64,000 nt of DNA from JANXUR01 sp038229415 (GCA_038229415.1 JBBROM010000005.1:62001-126000); one strand, 5' to 3'; counted from the stretch's first letter, positions 7,040-15,437 are shown. Notes: generated by a model not told the origin, from the sequence alone. Numbers and translations: made by a program.

Positions 7040-8011
7040 TTGGACAATTCAATAACTACTTCGACTACTTCCACGAATGCGGCTTCCGCAGTTGCTCCTC
7101 TAGGCGGTGAAAAGCGCAGGGTACTGGGGCGGGGGTTGGAATCGCTGTTGCCATCGAAGCCGCTGGTGGCGCAGGGTTCGGCGTCATCGCCCGCCGCTTT
7201 GGCGGTAGCGATCAAGCCTGAAGATCAGGTGCAGCATTTGGACGTGACGTTGGTGGACGCGAGTCCTTACCAGACGCGGTCACTGATGAATGCGCGGTTG
7301 CTCGCGGACTTGACCGAGTCGGTGCGGGTGAGTGGCGTGCTGCAACCGGTGACGGTGCGAGCTGTTGCGGGCGGACGTTACCAGTTGATAACGGGTGAGC
7401 GGCGATTGCGGGCGTCCATCGCGGCGGAGCACAAGACGATTCCGGCGATTGTGCGCGTGGTGGCCGACCAGGTTGCCGCCGAGATGACGATCATCGAAAA
7501 CCTGCAGCGGGCAGACCTGAACCCAATCGAGCAGGCGAGGGCGTATCAGCAGTTGAGCACGCGATTTCAATTGACGCAGGAAGAGGTGGCGAAGCGCATG
7601 GGAGTGGAGCGGTCAAGTGTGGCCAACCATCTGCGACTGCTGAAGCTTTCGGCGAAGATTCAGGGATACGTGGAGAGTGGCGACCTCTCGTTCAGCCATG
7701 CGCGGCTGTTTGCGTCGCTCGACAGCAGCGAGACGTGGACGGACAGCGTGGCGAAATCGGCGGCGGAAAACGGATGGAGTGTGAAGCGGCTAGGCGAGGT
7801 CATTGAAGACATCCTAACGCCGACACCAAAAGCGGAGGCGAAGCCGAAGCCGCCGATGGATCCGAATGTGAAAGAGGCGCAGAGCGAGATGGAGCGCGTG
7901 CTGGGCGTGCGGGTGAGAATCAAGGATCATCGGGGGCGGGGAAAGATCATTGTGGAGTACAACTCGCTGGATGACTTTGACCGGGTGGTGTCGGTGTTGA
8001 GCGGGGAGTAG
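7040..8011 (+). CDS. parB: Chromosome-partitioning protein ParB (Spo0J), CTP-binding clamp
   Basis: Binds parS, loads as a CTP-dependent sliding clamp and partners ParA. Seen in the 323 residues: an N-terminal ParA-contact segment (RRVLGRGLESLLPSK, 27-40), the CTP-binding GERRLR motif (119-124), ENLQRADLNPIEQA (153-166), a helix-turn-helix (about 177-200) and a C-terminal dimer domain after a Lys/Pro linker. The start is a TTG with GTGAGG about 10 bases ahead. Three matching parS sites lie 1-1.5 kb upstream. Confidence 0.96.
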   Translation: MDNSITTSTTSTNAASAVAPLGGEKRRVLGRGLESLLPSKPLVAQGSASSPAALAVAIKPEDQVQHLDVTLVDASPYQTRSLMNARLLADLTESVRVSGVLQPVTVRAVAGGRYQLITGERRLRASIAAEHKTIPAIVRVVADQVAAEMTIIENLQRADLNPIEQARAYQQLSTRFQLTQEEVAKRMGVERSSVANHLRLLKLSAKIQGYVESGDLSFSHARLFASLDSSETWTDSVAKSAAENGWSVKRLGEVIEDILTPTPKAEAKPKPPMDPNVKEAQSEMERVLGVRVRIKDHRGRGKIIVEYNSLDDFDRVVSVLSGE

Positions 8012-8144
8012 GGGAGGGGGCGCGCCGATCATTTTCGGGCGGAAGCAACGGCGGGGGCGACAGCCAACATTGATCAGCTTGTCCGGAAGCTTTGTTGAAC
8101 TATCGCCGAAGGCGGAATTGACCTGTTTCTGAGTCCCGCGAAGA

Positions 8145-8214
8145 CTTACCTCGGGGGCTGATCCCCGAAATCTTTGGGGGTGATTGGTCGCGGGACTGGA
8201 AGTCCCGCTCTACC
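8145..8214. repeat. R-H repeat copy
   Basis: TTACCTCGGGGGCTGA end, then two variable hairpins (CCCC/GGGG and CGGGACTGGAAGTCCCG), then CTCTACC. The second copy is at 9516-9586. Both are followed by an R-A element, so H and A may move or arise together. The rest of 8012-8597 shows no gene. Confidence 0.7.
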
Positions 8215-8251
8215 ATTTGTGGCTCAGCGCGGTGCGGTGGTGATTCCGGCG

Positions 8252-8305
8252 AAGAGCTTTGGGAGCTTTGCTCCGGCTGGGCGGGTGAGGCACCTATCCC
8301 CACAC
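8252..8305. repeat. R-A double-hairpin repeat copy
   Basis: GGAGCTTTGCTCC and the GGTGAGGCACC-type hairpin, ending in CCCCACAC; same orientation as the copies at 9624, 37025, 41811 and 57451. Confidence 0.75.
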
Positions 8306-8597
8306 CAGCTATGGCTTTGAAATTACCCTGCAAGGCTGATTTCTATCTGAGTGGTTTAAGTGAGACTGACTCTCTATCTGGGAAGATAGCTATTTCTTTG
8401 GGAACGTCAGGGTTATAGATTGAGCTTTCGGTTCTAGGCTTCTAGTGTTTTCCACAACTTAGGGGGAAGAATCACTGATCCTGTTGTGCCCTGAGCGGGT
8501 TGGTTCTGTATTTGCTCTTAGGGTAGTTGGCTGAGGCAACCTGCCCTAGGGCGAGTCGCTAATCAGGCTAGTTAAAAATAAAAACAGGAGAAAGACA

Positions 8598-9299
8598 ATG
8601 ACTGCTAACTGGACACGTTTCGCCGCTGTTATGGGCCTTGCTGTTGCGCTGTTTCTGATTCCCGCCAAGGTACTGGCGCAGGCTCCTCCGCCGCTGATTA
8701 CGAACTTTCCTTCGTGGGAATTGGCGTCTGAGTTCAACGATGTTACCAACCCTATTGGGGTGTGGACTTACTGCTCTAAGACGACGCTGAGTAGCACGAC
8801 GTGCCCGACGATGTTGAACCCCTTTGTAAGCACCTGGGGCAGCGATGTGTTGGGCTGGACAGCGACCGGCGGGTTCCCAGTGGTCGTACACAATACGCAC
8901 CCGTACGCGATCACAGGGCCTCCGGCCTATCCATATATGGTCACGGTACCTCCGCATGCATTGGCTATGCACCCCGGACCGAACGGGCAGTATGCAGTGG
9001 TGCGATTTACCGCGCCCTTTACGGGCTATTACAAGATCAGCGGCCAGTTCTATGCCCTGGACGACAATCTTTCCGGGACGATCACCGACGTTCACATCCT
9101 GAAGAATAACAATGCGATAACGCAGTTGTTCGCAGGAAACGTGAACTATTACGGCGGTGCACGGTACTCGAGTTTTACCAGCGTCTCTGTAGGCCTGATT
9201 GCTGGGGACACGCTTGATTTCCAGGTCGGTTTCGGCGTGAACCGCAACTATGTGTTCGGCTCGACGGGACTGAATGCCGTGATCGAGAAGATCAAGTAG
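8598..9299 (+). CDS. Secreted beta-rich protein of unknown function
   Basis: A 233-residue protein with a clear Sec signal peptide (hydrophobic 8-22, cleavage likely after VLAQA near 29). A good AGGAG lies 8 bases before the ATG. The mature part alternates short hydrophobic strands with Gly, Asn and Tyr, including RFTAPFTGYYKISGQF and GDTLDFQVGFG near the end. That pattern resembles jelly-roll (C1q/carbohydrate-binding-like) sandwiches. Isolated between repeat blocks, with its own strong terminator, so probably transcribed alone. I do not recognise a family with certainty. Confidence 0.8.
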   Translation: MTANWTRFAAVMGLAVALFLIPAKVLAQAPPPLITNFPSWELASEFNDVTNPIGVWTYCSKTTLSSTTCPTMLNPFVSTWGSDVLGWTATGGFPVVVHNTHPYAITGPPAYPYMVTVPPHALAMHPGPNGQYAVVRFTAPFTGYYKISGQFYALDDNLSGTITDVHILKNNNAITQLFAGNVNYYGGARYSSFTSVSVGLIAGDTLDFQVGFGVNRNYVFGSTGLNAVIEKIK

Positions 9300-9324
9300 G
9301 GGGCCGCGTCGCGGGCAACTCCAA

Positions 9325-9352
9325 GGGCACCCCATTTCGGGGTGCCCTTTTT
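9325..9352 (+). terminator. Rho-independent terminator
   Basis: GGGCACCCC-ATTTC-GGGGTGCCC followed by T5, 25 bases after the secreted protein's stop. The stem equals that of the terminator at 705-733. Confidence 0.9.
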
Positions 9353-9456
9353 GCTGGAATGTGCGCCCACGACGTTCCCATTCGTGCGCATCTTCTGGGA
9401 AATATCTGACGTTGCACGGAGAGGTCGTTCCCTTACTTGGACGCGTGGGTTAGGTA

Positions 9457-9486
9457 GGGGTGTTTCGCTCCGCTCAACATGACAAC
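9457..9486. repeat. Minimal R-D repeat copy
   Basis: GGTGTTTCGCTCCGCTCAAC followed by ATGACAACGG: both constant ends of the R-D family with almost no inner hairpin. Confidence 0.5.
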
Positions 9487-9515
9487 GGTTTGGGGGCGCG
9501 CCGCTGCTGGGGAAA

Positions 9516-9586
9516 GTTACCTCGGGGGCTGAAGCCCTGGCACCCTTTGCGCCGCTTGGACGCCGGGCTGGAAGCCCGGCTCTACC
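9516..9586. repeat. R-H repeat copy
   Basis: TTACCTCGGGGGCTGAAGCC, then GCCGGGCTGGAAGCCCGGC and TCTACC. Its outer sequences match the copy at 8145, but the hairpin arms differ while remaining complementary. Confidence 0.7.
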
Positions 9587-9623
9587 GTTATTGCCTCACG
9601 CGACCGGGAAGTTGGTTCGGGCA

Positions 9624-9679
9624 AAAGTCTTTCGGAGCTTTGCTCCGATTGGACGGGCGAAGCTGCCTGTACCCACATG
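9624..9679. repeat. R-A double-hairpin repeat copy
   Basis: CGGAGCTTTGCTCCG followed by a degraded GGACGGGCGAAGCTGCCTGT hairpin and CCCACA. Confidence 0.7.
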
Positions 9680-9702
9680 AGCGAAAGCGCAGCCTCCAGA
9701 GC

Positions 9703-9753
9703 TGATCCCACCCTGATCCCGCAGAGAACGCGGGATGAGAGTGGGGCACCATC
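9703..9753. repeat. R-C hairpin repeat copy
   Basis: CCCACCCT, arms GATCCCGC/CGCGGGAT, then GAGTGGGGCACC. The arms are unlike other copies but complementary to each other. Confidence 0.75.
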
Positions 9754-9775
9754 GGGGGTGAGTCGCATAAGTCGG

Positions 9776-10420
9776 CTAGCCGCGTTCGTAGGCGTGCTTG
9801 AGCTGCAATGCTTCTAGAGCTTTGGTGGCGTCAGCTTCGATGGATGCGATGGCTAACAGGGCTGGGGTGGCTTCGGCCCACTCGCCTTCTAGCTTGATGA
9901 GGCCTGCGGCTTCGAGCTTGCTTGCTTCGGCTAGGAGGTCGGCGGGGGTGGAGGCCAGGTAGAGGGCGTCGGCGGGGTCGGCCATGAAGGCGCGTTGACC
10001 GGATTTGTGCAGCCAGTAAGCTTTGCGCTGGAGAAGCGTGGCGACGTCGCTGGGCTGTACGGCACCGAAGGTCCATTGGCCGCGCTTCATGCTGTAGTGG
10101 CGACCTCCGAAGGCGATGGGTAACAGCTTGCCGGACTTGAGGAACTCGATCTGGTGGTTGTCCACCTCTTTGCGAATGCCGCTGAGGACGGGGGCTTCGA
10201 CGTCTTCGGCGGAGACTTTACCTTCGAGCGCCTCGTAAAGTGTTACGGCCATATTGACCGAGACGGCGGCGCTGAGCGTAGGTTCGCTGACGAGCTTGAC
10301 GCTGCCGTGAAGAACCCAGAAGTCGGCTCCGGAGGCGGAGAGTCTGAAGGGCCAATGGAGTTCGATGTTGAGGGGGAGTCCGGTGCGGGTGACGTAGAGT
10401 TTGGGCTGGGGATCGGTCAT
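9776..10420 (-). CDS. Conserved-looking protein of unknown function
   Basis: A 214-residue soluble protein with no signal peptide. Base and codon use match neighbouring genes, so the frame is likely real. The N-terminal half is beta-rich (PKLYVTRTGLPLNIELHWPF...WVLHGSVKLV); the C-terminal half is helical and Ala/Glu/Leu-rich, ending EALQLKHAYERG. A segment IEFLKSGKLLPIAFGGRHYSM sits between them. I recognise no motif and assign no function. It is followed by repeats and separated from the next minus-strand gene by an R-C element. Confidence 0.65.
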   Translation of the reverse strand: MTDPQPKLYVTRTGLPLNIELHWPFRLSASGADFWVLHGSVKLVSEPTLSAAVSVNMAVTLYEALEGKVSAEDVEAPVLSGIRKEVDNHQIEFLKSGKLLPIAFGGRHYSMKRGQWTFGAVQPSDVATLLQRKAYWLHKSGQRAFMADPADALYLASTPADLLAEASKLEAAGLIKLEGEWAEATPALLAIASIEADATKALEALQLKHAYERG

Positions 10421-10498
10421 GGGAGTCAGGTTCTCGATTGGGTCGGAGTTGAAATTCTATTTTAGCAAGGTGAGTGGGGTACGGGACCGGGGAAGGAA

Positions 10499-10549
10499 AG
10501 ACCCCACCCTAAACGCCAAAGTGCGGCGTTTAGGATGGGGCACCCGAAT
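10499..10549. repeat. R-C hairpin repeat copy
   Basis: CCCACCCT, perfect arms TAAACGCC/GGCGTTTA around AAAGTGC, then GGATGGGGCACCC. The clearest example of the family. Confidence 0.85.
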
Positions 10550-10578
10550 TCATCCCACCATCGAGTCATGATTTGCCC

Positions 10579-11169
10579 CTACTTATCGAGCGCGTCTTTG
10601 CGATTGCGGTAGAGGGTTGGGTCTACCTGGGCGAGCATGGCGGGCTGATCGAGTGTGAGTGTTGGGTTGGCTTCGGTGAGGAACTCGGCGATTTTGGCGA
10701 CGGTCTCTTGCGGCTGGCGCAGGGCGGCATGGTAGTTGACGCGGCAGACCTTGACATGCGGCTGGGCGTTCAGCCAGAGATTCACTTCATAAAGATGGTT
10801 CTGGAAGGCGCTGGTGATGGCGGCGCGGTCCACGTTGGGGTCGAAGGTGTGGCGGCGGCGCAGCATCTCGTCTTGCGATTTGAGAACTTCGGCGAGCGGG
10901 CGCTGCATGAAGATGATGCGATAGTCGTGCCCGGTGGGCAGCGCGAGCAGCAGTTGTGAGATGACCTTGACGACTTTGCCTTCGGCCTCGGCGATGCAAT
11001 CGGGGTCTTGGGGCAGGGTTTTGATGCGCTCCCATTCGAGATAGCCGCGGGGGTTGTCCACGTCGGCGGCGCGTTCGCCATCGGCGAGGGGCGCGAGGCC
11101 GCCGGCGACGAGCATTTGCATCATGAGGGAAGTGCCTGAGCGGGGGAGTCCGGAAACGATGGTGATCAT
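10579..11169 (-). CDS. Sulfotransferase-like P-loop protein
   Basis: A 196-residue protein beginning MITIVSGLPRSGTSLMMQML, the PAPS-binding P-loop form (GxPRSGTS) of the sulfotransferase superfamily; such enzymes move sulfate from PAPS to hydroxyl groups. A later IIFMQRPLAEVLKSQDEML matches the second PAPS-binding strand and 3'-phosphate Arg region. It is short for the family, so the acceptor domain is small or reduced and the substrate cannot be named. The ATG at 11167-11169 is 49 bases from the divergent carboxyltransferase gene, so the two promoters share this gap. Confidence 0.75.
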   Translation of the reverse strand: MITIVSGLPRSGTSLMMQMLVAGGLAPLADGERAADVDNPRGYLEWERIKTLPQDPDCIAEAEGKVVKVISQLLLALPTGHDYRIIFMQRPLAEVLKSQDEMLRRRHTFDPNVDRAAITSAFQNHLYEVNLWLNAQPHVKVCRVNYHAALRQPQETVAKIAEFLTEANPTLTLDQPAMLAQVDPTLYRNRKDALDK

Positions 11170-11202
11170 GGGTAGGCTCCATGATAAATGCGGTCGCCTC
11201 GC

Positions 11203-11208
11203 TATAAT
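11203..11208 (+). promoter_or_regulatory. -10 box of a probable leaderless promoter
   Basis: A perfect TATAAT ends nine bases before the ATG at 11218 and no ribosome-binding sequence lies between, so transcription probably starts at or within a few bases of the start codon. No good -35 hexamer is seen. Confidence 0.6.
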
Positions 11209-11217
11209 TCTTTCGTC

Positions 11218-12777
11218 ATGAATATTCAACAAAAGCTGGAAGAACTGGCACGAAGGAATGCGGCGGCTGAGGCGGGTGGCGGAGCTGCGCGGGTTGAAAA
11301 ACATCATCGGGATGGCAAGCTGACGGCGCGTGAGCGGCTGGATTTGCTGCTGGACGAAGGGTCGTTTGAGGAGAGTGATAAGCTGCGCACCCACAACTGC
11401 GCGGACTTTGGCATGGCCGAGCAGAAGTATGAAGGCGATGGATTTATCACCGGCTACGGCAAGATTGATGGGCGGTTGATGTTCGTGTTTGCGCAGGACT
11501 TTACCGTGTTTGGCGGGTCGCTTAGCGAGACCAACGCGGCGAAGATTGTGAAGATTATGGACATGGCGGCGAAGGTGGGTGCGCCAGTGATTGGGCTGAA
11601 TGATTCGGGCGGAGCACGGATTCAGGAAGGCGTAGCGTCGCTCGCTGGCTATGCCGACATCTTCTTGCGCAACACGATTTATAGCGGCGTGGTGCCGCAG
11701 ATTTCCGCGATTATGGGGCCGTGCGCGGGCGGCGCGGTGTACTCGCCGGCGATTACTGATTTTATTTTTATGGTGGAGAATACGAGTTATATGTTCATCA
11801 CCGGGCCGGATGTAATTAAGACGGTGACGCATGAGGAAGTAACTAAGGAACAGTTAGGTGGCGCGACTACTCACAATGAGATAAGTGGAGTGGCACACTT
11901 TCAGCTGCCGACGGATGCGGAATGTTTGGCGAGCATTCGTGAGCTGATGAGCTTTCTGCCATCGAATAACTTGGACGACCCGCCGCGCAAGGCGTGTAGC
12001 GATCCGGCAGATCGCGGCGATGCGACGATGGATAGGATCGTGCCGGACGCGTCGAACCAGCCTTACGACATAAAAGATGTTATCCACGGGATAGTGGATG
12101 AGGGTTACTTTTTTGAAGTCCACGAGCATTATGCGAAGAATATTGTCGTCGGGTTTGCGCGGATGAATGGACAGCCGGTAGGGATTGTGGCGAATCAGCC
12201 GGCGGTGCTGGCCGGAGTGCTCGACATCAATGCCAGCGTAAAGGGTGCGCGCTTTGTTCGCTTCTGCGACTGTTTTAATATTCCGCTGATTACGCTGGAA
12301 GACGTGCCGGGGTTTTTGCCGGGCACGCAGCAGGAGTATGGCGGAATTATTCGGCATGGGGCGAAGTTACTCTATGCGTTTGCCGAAGCGACGGTGCCGA
12401 AGATTACGGTAATTACTCGGAAGGCTTATGGCGGGGCGTATTGCGTGATGGCGTCGAAACATATTCGCGCCGACGTGAACTATGCGTGGCCGACGGCAGA
12501 GATCGCGGTGATGGGGCCGGATGGCGCGGTGGACATTGTTTACAAGCAGGACTTGGCGAAGGCTGAGACGGCCGAGGCAAGAGCCGCGCTGCGGGCGGAG
12601 AAAGTCGAGGAGTTTCGCGATCGGTTTGCGAATCCGTATGTGGCGGCGGATCGGGGATATGTGGATGCGGTGATCCGTCCGCGAGACACGCGGAAGAAGA
12701 TTATCCAGTCACTGGAGATGCTGGCGAATAAGCGAGATGTGAATCCGCGGAAGAAGCATGGGAATATACCGCTGTAA
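11218..12777 (+). CDS. Acyl-CoA carboxylase carboxyltransferase subunit
   Basis: Transfers CO2 from carboxybiotin to an acyl-CoA, most likely propionyl-CoA, to give methylmalonyl-CoA. The 519-residue protein has the N-terminal KLTARERLDLLLDEGSFEE segment, the first crotonase half with NDSGGARIQEG and MGPCAGGAVYSP, and the second half with DVPGFLPG, ITRKAYGGAYCVM and AWPTAEIAVMGP. The full length agrees with PccB/MmdA-type subunits; substrate choice is by similarity only. Its biotin carboxylase and carrier partners are encoded about 42 kb away (54110-56152). The ATG at 11218 is preferred over an upstream in-frame codon because a TATAAT sits just before it. Confidence 0.92.
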   Translation: MNIQQKLEELARRNAAAEAGGGAARVEKHHRDGKLTARERLDLLLDEGSFEESDKLRTHNCADFGMAEQKYEGDGFITGYGKIDGRLMFVFAQDFTVFGGSLSETNAAKIVKIMDMAAKVGAPVIGLNDSGGARIQEGVASLAGYADIFLRNTIYSGVVPQISAIMGPCAGGAVYSPAITDFIFMVENTSYMFITGPDVIKTVTHEEVTKEQLGGATTHNEISGVAHFQLPTDAECLASIRELMSFLPSNNLDDPPRKACSDPADRGDATMDRIVPDASNQPYDIKDVIHGIVDEGYFFEVHEHYAKNIVVGFARMNGQPVGIVANQPAVLAGVLDINASVKGARFVRFCDCFNIPLITLEDVPGFLPGTQQEYGGIIRHGAKLLYAFAEATVPKITVITRKAYGGAYCVMASKHIRADVNYAWPTAEIAVMGPDGAVDIVYKQDLAKAETAEARAALRAEKVEEFRDRFANPYVAADRGYVDAVIRPRDTRKKIIQSLEMLANKRDVNPRKKHGNIPL

Positions 12778-12857
12778 GGGGGTGGGTTGTGAAGTTAGCT
12801 ATTGCGCTTTTAAGAATTCCGTGTCACACTGGCGAAGGATAAGCGAATCTACAAGGT

Positions 12858-13433
12858 ATGCTGAAAATTGATGAGGTCGGCCCCTGGTCGGAAGTCAAGC
12901 TGGAGATCCTGCAGCGCTATGCAGCGGAGTATTCGAAAATTCTAGCCCAACAGTCCGGCCTATATCACGGATACATTGATGCTTTTGCTGGAGCAGGATA
13001 CCACTGGTCAAAGAGGAATAGAGACTTCGTCGCAGGTAGCCCACTCAACGCCCTGTTGGTCCAGCCTCCGTTTAGGGAATACCACTTCATTGATCTTGAC
13101 GGCGACCGCACCGACAACTTAAAGAAGTTGGCTGGAGATCGGAAGGATGTACACGTCCATGCCGGGGATTGCAATACCGTCCTCGTCGATCAAGTAATGC
13201 CCAGATTTAAGTACGAAGACCGTCGCAGAGCGTTGTGTGTCCTTGACCCGTACGGTTTGCACTTTCATTGGGATATCGTTGCGTTGGCCGGGGCCATGAG
13301 GTCGATGGAACTCTTCATCAACTTCCCGATCTACGACATAAACATAAATGTTTTAAAGCATCGCCCCGAAGATGTACTACAGCTACATCGTGACCGAATG
13401 ACTGCATTCTGGGGTGACGAAGGAGTGGAGTAG
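12858..13433 (+). CDS. TcmP-like (three-Cys-motif partner) protein, probably truncated
   Basis: Matches the N-terminal part of the three-Cys-motif partner family: YIDAFAGAG (about residues 39-47), AGSPLNALL, YHFIDLDGDR, HAGDCN, LCVLDPYGLHFHW, FINFPIYDININV and RMTAFWGDE. The fold is Rossmann-like and the biochemical role is not established. Family members usually run well past the FWGDE block; here the frame stops four codons later at residue 191, so the C-terminal part is missing. Its usual partner with the three-Cys motif (Gp37/Gp68-like) is absent from this window. Lower GC than neighbours suggests recent transfer followed by decay. Confidence 0.8.
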   Translation: MLKIDEVGPWSEVKLEILQRYAAEYSKILAQQSGLYHGYIDAFAGAGYHWSKRNRDFVAGSPLNALLVQPPFREYHFIDLDGDRTDNLKKLAGDRKDVHVHAGDCNTVLVDQVMPRFKYEDRRRALCVLDPYGLHFHWDIVALAGAMRSMELFINFPIYDININVLKHRPEDVLQLHRDRMTAFWGDEGVE

Positions 13434-13539
13434 CTGGATGCACAAAAGAGGGTGACCTTTGGTAAGTGGGGGTTGCGTAGAAAGATTTTGGAAGCCTGGA
13501 AAGCGTTGGAAAAGCCATGCTTGGGTGGGGATTGATAAG

Positions 13540-14604
13540 ATGCAAGTCGTGACTGTGCCTGGCAATCTGCTGGAAGTGAACGACCTGACGATCGAGTTTC
13601 CGGTGGGCGGCGCGTCCGTCGCTGGGGGCAGGCGGATGGCCGCGGCCGTGCGTGGCGTGAGCTTTGCCATTGCGCCGGGTGAGGTACTGGGGCTGGTGGG
13701 GGAGTCGGGTTCGGGCAAGAGCGTTACGGCCCTGGCGCTGATGGGGTTGTTACCGCCCGAAGCGCGGGTGAGTGGGAGTGTGCTGCTGGATGTGGGCGGT
13801 GCTTCTGAAGAAGGTGCGCGGGAGTTGGTGGGGATGGATGCGGCTTCGCTACGGCGGTTGCGGGGGCGGCGGGTGGCGATGATCTTTCAGGAGCCGTTGA
13901 CGGCGCTGAATCCGGTGATGCGGGTGGGGGAGCAGGTGGCGGAGGCGGTGCTGGCGCATGCGGGGGTTGGTAAGCGCGAGGCGTGGGCGCGTGCGATTGA
14001 AGCGTTGCGCGAGGTGGCGTTGCCGGAGCCGGAGAAGCGGGCGCGGGACTATCCGCATCAGCTAAGTGGCGGGATGCGGCAGCGAGTGATGATTGCGATG
14101 GCGATTGTGAATCGTCCGGCGCTGCTGATTGCGGATGAGCCTACGACTGCGCTGGATGTGACGATCCAGGCGCAGATACTAGAGTTACTCGCCGAGTTAC
14201 GCGCGAAGCATGGACTGGCGATGCTATTTATCTCGCATGACTTAGCGGTAGTAAGTAGGGTGGCGGATCGCGTCGCCGTGATGTATGGCGGGTGTGTGGT
14301 GGAGATGGCGACGCGGGAACAGCTATTTGCTGGGGCATCGTCTTCTTACGCGCATCCTTATACAAAGGGGCTGCTGGCGAGTGTGCCGACGATGCGGACG
14401 CGGCGTGGCGAGCCGCTGGCTACGATGGAAGGTTCGGTGCCGGGGCTTAACGTGAGCGCATTATTGTCAAAGGGATGTCCGTTTGAGCCGAGGTGTGGGG
14501 TGCGCGTCGCGACGTGCGCGACGGAGATGCCGGAGTTAGTGGAAGTGGGGAGAGGGCATTGGGTTAGGTGCCCGGTGGTGACGGGGCTTGGTAGGAAAAG
14601 CTAA
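13540..14604 (+). CDS. Oligopeptide/dipeptide ABC transporter ATP-binding protein
   Basis: Energises import of peptides (or nickel) through a DppBC/OppBC-type permease. The 354-residue protein shows Walker A GESGSGKS, the Q-loop FQEP, the signature LSGGMRQR, Walker B LLIADEPTTALD, the switch His in ISHD, and the C-terminal Cys-containing oligopeptide-transport tail (CPFEPRC...C) found in DppD/OppD. The ATG at 13540 with GGTGGGG ahead is preferred over a start 81 bases upstream. No permease, binding protein or DppF partner lies next to it, so it is an orphan here. Confidence 0.9.
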   Translation: MQVVTVPGNLLEVNDLTIEFPVGGASVAGGRRMAAAVRGVSFAIAPGEVLGLVGESGSGKSVTALALMGLLPPEARVSGSVLLDVGGASEEGARELVGMDAASLRRLRGRRVAMIFQEPLTALNPVMRVGEQVAEAVLAHAGVGKREAWARAIEALREVALPEPEKRARDYPHQLSGGMRQRVMIAMAIVNRPALLIADEPTTALDVTIQAQILELLAELRAKHGLAMLFISHDLAVVSRVADRVAVMYGGCVVEMATREQLFAGASSSYAHPYTKGLLASVPTMRTRRGEPLATMEGSVPGLNVSALLSKGCPFEPRCGVRVATCATEMPELVEVGRGHWVRCPVVTGLGRKS

Positions 14605-14605
14605 G

Positions 14606-14645
14606 GCGCACACAGAGGCACTGAGACACAGAGGAGCACAGAGAA
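14606..14645. repeat. R-G purine-rich repeat copy
   Basis: CACAGAGGCACTGAGACACAG-type tract. Related tracts are at 15312-15345, 18033-18064 and 33339-33372. Confidence 0.6.
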
Positions 14646-14770
14646 AAATATTTTTAGAGGTGTTAGTCCCGCCGCGGGATGGTAGGCGAAAGCCTGGTAC
14701 GTAAGTGCCGGGTAAAGTTGACATAGATGCGAGTCCCGCGGGGGCGATACGGGCACGAAGAAAGGTATGC

Positions 14771-15292
14771 GTGAAGGACGAATTTAGCGGTAGTTTATTT
14801 GGAGGAGCGAGTAAGCCGGAAGTGGTTGGCTCGCCTGCGTTCAGGCTGACGCCTTTGGGCAAGAAGCTGGCCAACAAGCCCAAGCAGCATTGGGTGGCGT
14901 TTATTGATGGCGGGGCGCGGGGAAATCCGGGGCCTGCGGGATTTGGGGTGGCGGTGCGCGACGAGACGGCCGCGAAGGTCGCCGATCTAAGTGAGTATCT
15001 TGGCCATCAGACGAATAACTTCGCGGAATACTCCGGCTTGCTGGCGGCATTGCGGTATACGCTGGAACATAAGTGCTCGGCGCTGGAGGTTGTCAGTGAC
15101 AGTGAGCTGATGGTGAAGCAGATGAACGGAGTGTATAAGGTGAAGCATCCGGTGCTGAAAGAGTTGTGGGCCGAGGCGCAGGGAATGGTGAAGCGGCTGG
15201 ACTGGTTCAAGATTCGTCATGTGCTGCGCGGGGAGAATCGCGTGGCGGATGGATTGGCGAATGCGGCTATGGATAAAGGGATGAAAAGATAG
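14771..15292 (+). CDS. RNase H-family protein (archaeal/plant-like RNase HI)
   Basis: Predicted to cut the RNA strand of RNA-DNA hybrids in the cytosol. A short N-terminal extension precedes the RNase H fold, in which the acidic catalytic set is visible: Asp in FIDGGARGNPG, Glu in NFAEYSGLLAAL, Asp in VVSDSELMVKQM and Asp in RVADGLANAA. The GTG at 14771 is preceded by GAAAGG at good spacing; an in-frame GTG at 14705 would add 22 residues inside repeat-like DNA and is less likely. A decayed copy of the gene's 3' end lies about 75 bases downstream. Confidence 0.85.
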   Translation: MKDEFSGSLFGGASKPEVVGSPAFRLTPLGKKLANKPKQHWVAFIDGGARGNPGPAGFGVAVRDETAAKVADLSEYLGHQTNNFAEYSGLLAALRYTLEHKCSALEVVSDSELMVKQMNGVYKVKHPVLKELWAEAQGMVKRLDWFKIRHVLRGENRVADGLANAAMDKGMKR

Positions 15293-15311
15293 TTTCGGGT
15301 TTCGGGTAGAG

Positions 15312-15345
15312 CACATCCACCACGGAGGCACGGAGGGGCACAGGA
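15312..15345. repeat. R-G purine-rich repeat copy
   Basis: CACGGAGGCACGGAGGGGCACAGG-type tract between the RNase H gene and its duplicated tail; it may mark the duplication point. Confidence 0.55.
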
Positions 15346-15366
15346 GGAAATCACTTTGGGCTTCGA

Positions 15367-15430
15367 CGCGTACTGCGCGGAGAATCGGGTGGCGGACGGG
15401 TTGGCGAATGCGGCGATGGACCGGGGCTGA
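15367..15430 (+). pseudogene. Duplicated 3' end of the RNase H gene
   Basis: About 60 bases closely match the RNase H tail (ENRVADGLANAAMD coding region, near 15220-15285), with a two-base deletion that shifts the frame and a TGA after GACCGGGGC. The fragment cannot make a protein by itself. Confidence 0.8.
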
Positions 15431-15437
15431 AGTCGCT

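Noticed and set aside
10579..11832. Longer sulfotransferase frame extending over the carboxyltransferase gene
   Set aside because: The P-loop start MITIVSGLPRSGTS sits at 11169 and upstream sequence is antisense to a certain gene.
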